A DNA stretch of 64,000 bases, from NCBI RefSeq assembly GCF_001267885.1, contig NZ_CP012382.1, positions 1,785,001 to 1,849,000 on the forward strand, read 5' to 3'. The notes beneath the pieces are model-generated. The model was given only the letters and a program-made list of their open reading frames with translations. It was not told the origin of the DNA and did not search any database. The DNA is from Streptomyces ambofaciens ATCC 23877 (GTDB lineage: Bacteria > Actinomycetota > Actinomycetes > Streptomycetales > Streptomycetaceae). Both the position numbers and the translations under genes were made by a program. This document shows positions 60,969 to 64,000 of the stretch, in pieces. Within the stretch, counting starts at the first letter, position 1, and every line of letters begins with the position of its first letter.

Positions 60969-62063
60969 ATGTCCGTGAACCCGCACGACGCCCTGCCGAT
61001 CAGGCTCAACGTCGACGACAGCGACTCGCCCTCCGATGTCGTCGACGCGCTGTTCCTCGGCCGTTTCGCGACGGGTGAGCAGCCCTTCGCCCACGCGGCG
61101 AACATCGACCGGGTACGGCCCGGGGCGACCCTGCTGCCGCCCGGCGCGCGGGTCCTGCGGCTCGCCCGCGACGACGACCGCAGCGCGACGCTGGCCGAGG
61201 GCGACGGCTGGACGCTGTTGATCTCGCGCTGGAGCCGGGGCGCCGACGTCACGGTCACGGCGACCAGCGCCGACCTGGCCGAGAAGGTGCTCGCCGACGC
61301 CACGGACGGTGCCGCGGACGAGCCCGAGCCGCAGCCGGAGAACGTCACGATGGGCTTCTGGTACGTCTCCCCGCGCCGCGGCCCGCACCGCACCACCCGG
61401 CAGATCTCCGCGGGCACCTGGGACGAGGTCCGGGCCAACTACACCGCCCCGGTCGCGGTGGCGTTGGACGGCCTGATGAAGACGACCCCCGAGGACATCG
61501 CGGGCCGGCTGCTGCTCCTGCACGGGCCGCCGGGCACCGGCAAGACCTCGGCGCTGCGCACCCTGGCCCGGTCCTGGCGGGACTGGTGCCAGGTGGACTG
61601 CGTGCTCGACCCGGAGCGGCTCTTCTCCGACGTCGGCTACCTGATGGACATCGCCATCGGCGAGGAGGACGCGACGGGCAAGGGCCGCTGGCGGCTGCTG
61701 CTGCTGGAGGACTGCGACGAGCTGATCCGCGGCGAGGCCAAGCACACCGCGGGACAGGCCCTCTCCCGGCTGCTGAACCTCACGGACGGGCTGCTCGGCC
61801 AGGGCCGCAACGTCCTGGTCGGCGTGACGACCAACGAGGACCTGGAACGCCTCCACCCCGCCGTCGTCCGGCCCGGCCGCTGCCTGGCCCGCATCGAGGT
61901 CGGACCGCTGACCCGCCGGGAGGCGGTCGGCTGGCTCGGCGGCGAGGAGGGTGTGGGCCGCGAGGGCGCCACGCTGGCGGAGCTGTACGCGCTGCGCCGC
62001 GGGACCTCGCCGACGGCGCTGCCGGAGCCGCGGACCGGTGCGGACGCGGGACTCTACCTGTAG
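60969..62063 (+). CDS. AAA-type ATPase with N-terminal DUF5925
   Basis: A 364-residue protein. The N-terminal domain (about residues 1-170), with HDALPIRLNVDDSDSPSDVV and GFWYVSPRRGPHRTTRQIS, matches the actinobacterial DUF5925. The AAA module has Walker A LLLLHGPPGTGKTSALRTLA (about 179-198), Walker B RLLLLEDCDELIRG, sensor 1 VLVGVTTNEDLERLHPAV and the arginine finger region RPGRCLARIEVG. It probably remodels a protein partner. The partner is unknown. The ATG lacks a Shine-Dalgarno and has GATCAT six bases upstream. Confidence 0.87.
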   Translation: MSVNPHDALPIRLNVDDSDSPSDVVDALFLGRFATGEQPFAHAANIDRVRPGATLLPPGARVLRLARDDDRSATLAEGDGWTLLISRWSRGADVTVTATSADLAEKVLADATDGAADEPEPQPENVTMGFWYVSPRRGPHRTTRQISAGTWDEVRANYTAPVAVALDGLMKTTPEDIAGRLLLLHGPPGTGKTSALRTLARSWRDWCQVDCVLDPERLFSDVGYLMDIAIGEEDATGKGRWRLLLLEDCDELIRGEAKHTAGQALSRLLNLTDGLLGQGRNVLVGVTTNEDLERLHPAVVRPGRCLARIEVGPLTRREAVGWLGGEEGVGREGATLAELYALRRGTSPTALPEPRTGADAGLYL

Positions 62064-62067
62064 CTGT

Positions 62068-62073
62068 TCTGAT
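62068..62073 (+). promoter_or_regulatory. -10 element for a leaderless transcript
   Basis: TCTGAT is followed by GGGGGT and then the ATG at 62080. Confidence 0.35.
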
Positions 62074-62079
62074 GGGGGT

Positions 62080-62829
62080 ATGACCCTTTTCGTCGGCACG
62101 TCGGGCTGGCAGTACCGGGACTGGCGGGACGTCCTGTACCCGCCCGGGCTGCCCGTGCGGCTGTGGCTGGAGCGGTACGCGGCCGACTTCGCGACGGTCG
62201 AGATCAACAACGCGTTCTACCGGCTGCCGACGCGGGAGACGTTCGAGGCGTGGCGCGAGCGGGTGCCGGCCGACTTCGTGGTCGCGGTGAAGGCGAGCCG
62301 GTACCTCACGCACATCAAGCGCCTGCGGGACCCGGCGGAACCGGTCGACCGGCTGATGACCCACGCGGCCGGCCTGGGTGACCGCCTCGGTCCCGTCCTG
62401 CTGCAACTGCCGCCGACGCTGCGGGGCGACGCGGAGCTGCTGGACGCCTGCCTCGCGTGCTTCCCGCCCGGCACGCGGGTCGCGGTGGAGCCCCGGCACG
62501 AGTCCTGGTGGACGCCCGAGGTGCGCGGTGTCCTGGAGGCCCGGGGCGCGGCACTGTGCTGGGCCGACGTCCGGGCCCGGCCGGTGGCGCCGCTGTGGCG
62601 CACCACCGACTGGGGCTACGTCCGCTTCCACCAGGGGCGCGCCGCCGCCTGGCCGCGCTACGGCCGCCGGTCCCTTGCGACGTGGGTCCGGCGCATCCAG
62701 GACACCTGGCCTCACAGGGACGTCTACACGTACTTCAACAACGACCCGAACGCGGCAGCCGTCCGCGACGCACAGGTCTTCGCCCGACTGGCGCGGACGT
62801 CGGGGCTCCCGGTCACGCGCACGCCCTGA
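62080..62829 (+). CDS. DUF72 (YecE-like) TIM-barrel protein
   Basis: A 249-residue protein. Typical segments are VGTSGWQYRDWRDVLYPPGL (N-terminal), FATVEINNAFYRLPTRETFE, VAVKASRYLTHIKRL, LGPVLLQLPPTL, VAVEPRHESWW and VYTYFNNDPNAAAVRDAQVF. Together they define the DUF72/YecE family, a TIM barrel without an assigned reaction. It lies 16 bp after the AAA ATPase gene; it could be cotranscribed or leaderless from its own promoter. The convergent GntR gene follows. Confidence 0.92.
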   Translation: MTLFVGTSGWQYRDWRDVLYPPGLPVRLWLERYAADFATVEINNAFYRLPTRETFEAWRERVPADFVVAVKASRYLTHIKRLRDPAEPVDRLMTHAAGLGDRLGPVLLQLPPTLRGDAELLDACLACFPPGTRVAVEPRHESWWTPEVRGVLEARGAALCWADVRARPVAPLWRTTDWGYVRFHQGRAAAWPRYGRRSLATWVRRIQDTWPHRDVYTYFNNDPNAAAVRDAQVFARLARTSGLPVTRTP

Positions 62830-62848
62830 GGGGCGCGGTGAGGCGCGC

Positions 62849-62875
62849 GACGGCCACCGCGGATCCGCGGCCGTC
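62849..62875. terminator. Hairpin between convergent DUF72 and GntR genes
   Basis: GACGGCC...GCGGA pairs with TCCGCGGCCGTC with a small bulge. It lies 20 bp after the DUF72 stop codon and 24 bp before the GntR stop codon. Confidence 0.45.
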
Positions 62876-62899
62876 CGCCGGGCCTCACCGAAACGGCGC

Positions 62900-63268
62900 T
62901 CACCCGCCGTAGGCCGCCCGCAGCGCGTCCCGCACGGCGGCCTCCGCGTTCTCCTCCGTGACCCCGAGCCGCCGTGCCCGCGACGCGTACTCCTGCGCGG
63001 CGGACGCCACCTCCCGCTCCGCCGCCGAGCCCGCGGCGGCGACGAACGTGCCGTTGCGCCCGCGCGTCTCGATCACCCCGTCCCCTTCCAGGGCCCGGTA
63101 CGCCTTGGCGACCGTGTTGGCCGCCAGGCCCAGGGACTCGGCCAGTCCGCGCACGGTCGGCAGCCGGTACCCGACCGGCAGCACCCCCGACCGCGCCTGT
63201 TCGGAGATCTGCGCACGCACCTGTTCGTAGGGCGGGGCACCGTCGTCGATGTCGATCCTCAAGGTCAC
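62900..63268 (-). CDS. GntR-family regulator, YtrA type
   Basis: A 122-residue regulator. The winged helix is RLPTVRGLAESLGLAANTVA followed by KAYRALEGDGVIETRGRNGT. The short C-terminal helices (SAAEREVASAAQEYASRARR) make only a dimerisation part, as in YtrA proteins, with no ligand domain. The start is the GTG at 63268 with a -10-like GACAAT six bases upstream; an in-frame ATG further upstream passes through this promoter. It is divergent from the GNAT gene across a 71-bp spacer. Confidence 0.9.
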   Translation of the reverse strand: MTLRIDIDDGAPPYEQVRAQISEQARSGVLPVGYRLPTVRGLAESLGLAANTVAKAYRALEGDGVIETRGRNGTFVAAAGSAAEREVASAAQEYASRARRLGVTEENAEAAVRDALRAAYGG

Positions 63269-63274
63269 GCGGCG

Positions 63275-63280
63275 ATTGTC
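63275..63280 (-). promoter_or_regulatory. -10 element for a leaderless transcript
   Basis: On the minus strand GACAAT is followed by CGCCGC and then the GTG at 63268. Confidence 0.45.
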
Positions 63281-63325
63281 CCGCACCCACGGAAAAATGG
63301 GAGGCAACCGCCCGCCGGACCGCCG

Positions 63326-63331
63326 TAGCGT
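63326..63331 (+). promoter_or_regulatory. -10 element for a leaderless transcript
   Basis: TAGCGT is followed by 8 nt and then the ATG at 63340 of the GNAT gene. Confidence 0.4.
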
Positions 63332-63339
63332 GCGCTCAC

Positions 63340-64000
63340 ATGACCGTTCTCGTGCGCGACCTGCGTTCCGACGATCCGGCCGACGTCGCGGCCTTCGCCC
63401 GCGTCCGCCACCTCGCCCTGCCGTTCATCCTGTGGACGCCCCAGGCCGTCGTCCACCACCTCCTGCACACCCACCCGGACGCCCGGAGCCGGTCCCTCGT
63501 CGCGGAGGAGGACGGGGAGGTGATCGGCACGGCCCAGATCGGGCTGGTGCACGACAGTCCGGAGCCCGAACAGGCGTACCTGAACATCTACGTCCACCCG
63601 GACAGGGTCCGGCGCGGCGCCGGCGGGCTGCTGGTGCGCACGGCCGAGGAGCACCTCGCCACCGAGGGCGCGAGGAAGCTGTTCGCCTGGGTGCTGGACG
63701 AGCCCGCCCACCTGGCCTTCGCCGAGCGGCACGGCTACGAGCGGCGGCGGTCCGCCCACTTCCTCCGCCTCGGTCTGGCGGACAGCACCCTCCCGCCCCC
63801 GCCGCCCCTCCCCCCGGGCGTCGAACTGCGCACCGCCGCCGACTTCGCCGACGATCCGCGCCCGATGTTCGAGCTGGACGCGGAGACGCTGGCGGACGAA
63901 CCGAGCGACGTCGCGATGGAGTTCACGGACTACGAGGCCTGGCTCGCCGAGACCTGGCGGCATCCGCTGCTGAACCGGGAACTGACCTCGGTCGCGGTGG
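63340..64000 (+). CDS. GNAT acetyltransferase, 3' end outside the window
   Basis: Open from the ATG at 63340 to the last base (220 codons, no stop). The first GNAT domain has VAEEDGEVIGTAQIGL, then AYLNIYVHPDRVRRGAGGLL (motif A with RRGAGG for acetyl-CoA) and FAWVLDEPAHLAFAERHGYE. After a Pro-rich hinge (PPPPPLPPG) a second domain begins VELRTAADFADDPRPMFELD, so this is probably a tandem-GNAT protein. The acceptor substrate is unknown. It is divergent from the YtrA-type GntR gene. Confidence 0.85.
   Translation, partial: MTVLVRDLRSDDPADVAAFARVRHLALPFILWTPQAVVHHLLHTHPDARSRSLVAEEDGEVIGTAQIGLVHDSPEPEQAYLNIYVHPDRVRRGAGGLLVRTAEEHLATEGARKLFAWVLDEPAHLAFAERHGYERRRSAHFLRLGLADSTLPPPPPLPPGVELRTAADFADDPRPMFELDAETLADEPSDVAMEFTDYEAWLAETWRHPLLNRELTSVAV

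Overview
The window is a chromosomal stretch of a Streptomyces. GC content is very high, third codon positions are almost always G or C, GTG and TTG starts occur, and gene overlaps are short. The most diagnostic pair is a long sortase-anchored chaplin next to a short chaplin (2252-3495). Gene content and order (chaplins, gluconate genes, SoxR, homogentisate dioxygenase, Ser/Thr kinase beside an SGNH lipase) recall a core-chromosome region of the S. coelicolor type; that comparison is from memory, not from a search. I see no transposase, integrase, phage gene or CRISPR array.

Layout. 1-5039: the end of a RecD-like helicase gene, two small conserved genes, chpC and chpH, and an M20 peptidase. 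5213-8611: tRNA-Leu(GAG), a SEC-C protein, and a gluconate module (GntR repressor, gluconokinase, GntP permease). 8792-15544: an amino-acid permease, a DMT-type permease, a Nudix hydrolase, two DUF202 membrane proteins, a quinone-oxidoreductase-like enzyme and a His-rich metal-binding protein. 15808-21276: an acyl-CoA module (APH-type kinase, acyl-CoA dehydrogenase, TetR regulator, AMP-forming ligase, SDR) flanked by two near-identical operator-like palindromes. Its enzyme set resembles the Pseudomonas levulinate/4-hydroxyacyl-CoA (Lva) pathway. 21381-25485: a NamZ-type muramidase and a penicillin-acylase-family enzyme. 25708-27926: a zinc-ribbon protein, a BKACE enzyme and SoxR. 28047-35926: lipid and alcohol catabolism under two TetR regulators, each with a recognisable operator that recurs near probable targets. 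36050-42853: an orphan sugar-type ABC ATPase, an MFS exporter, a CitMHS transporter and a molybdopterin oxidoreductase. 42958-47938: a TetR, a lipoprotein, homogentisate dioxygenase, a GntR/UTRA regulator and a stand-alone type ISP C-terminal-like protein. 48423-55028: a small protein, an ECF sigma factor with its anti-sigma factor, and a divergent DUF4331-TPR-NicO operon preceded by a SigK-like promoter. 55108-64000: a Ser/Thr kinase, an SGNH lipase, a coupled glycosyltransferase-glycosyltransferase-deacetylase cluster, an AAA ATPase, a DUF72 protein, a GntR regulator and a truncated GNAT gene.

Three patterns run through the window. Many genes lack a Shine-Dalgarno and have a -10-like hexamer 6-8 nt before the start codon, as expected for leaderless transcripts. 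Several genes end inside short tandem repeats that include their own stop codon and continue past it. Closely related palindromes recur upstream of fatty-acid and alcohol genes, so local TetR regulons can be drawn. The best leads for undescribed biology are the SigK-linked DUF4331-TPR-NicO operon, the 16-bp iterated array upstream of chpC, the Lva-like module, and the stop-codon-spanning repeats.
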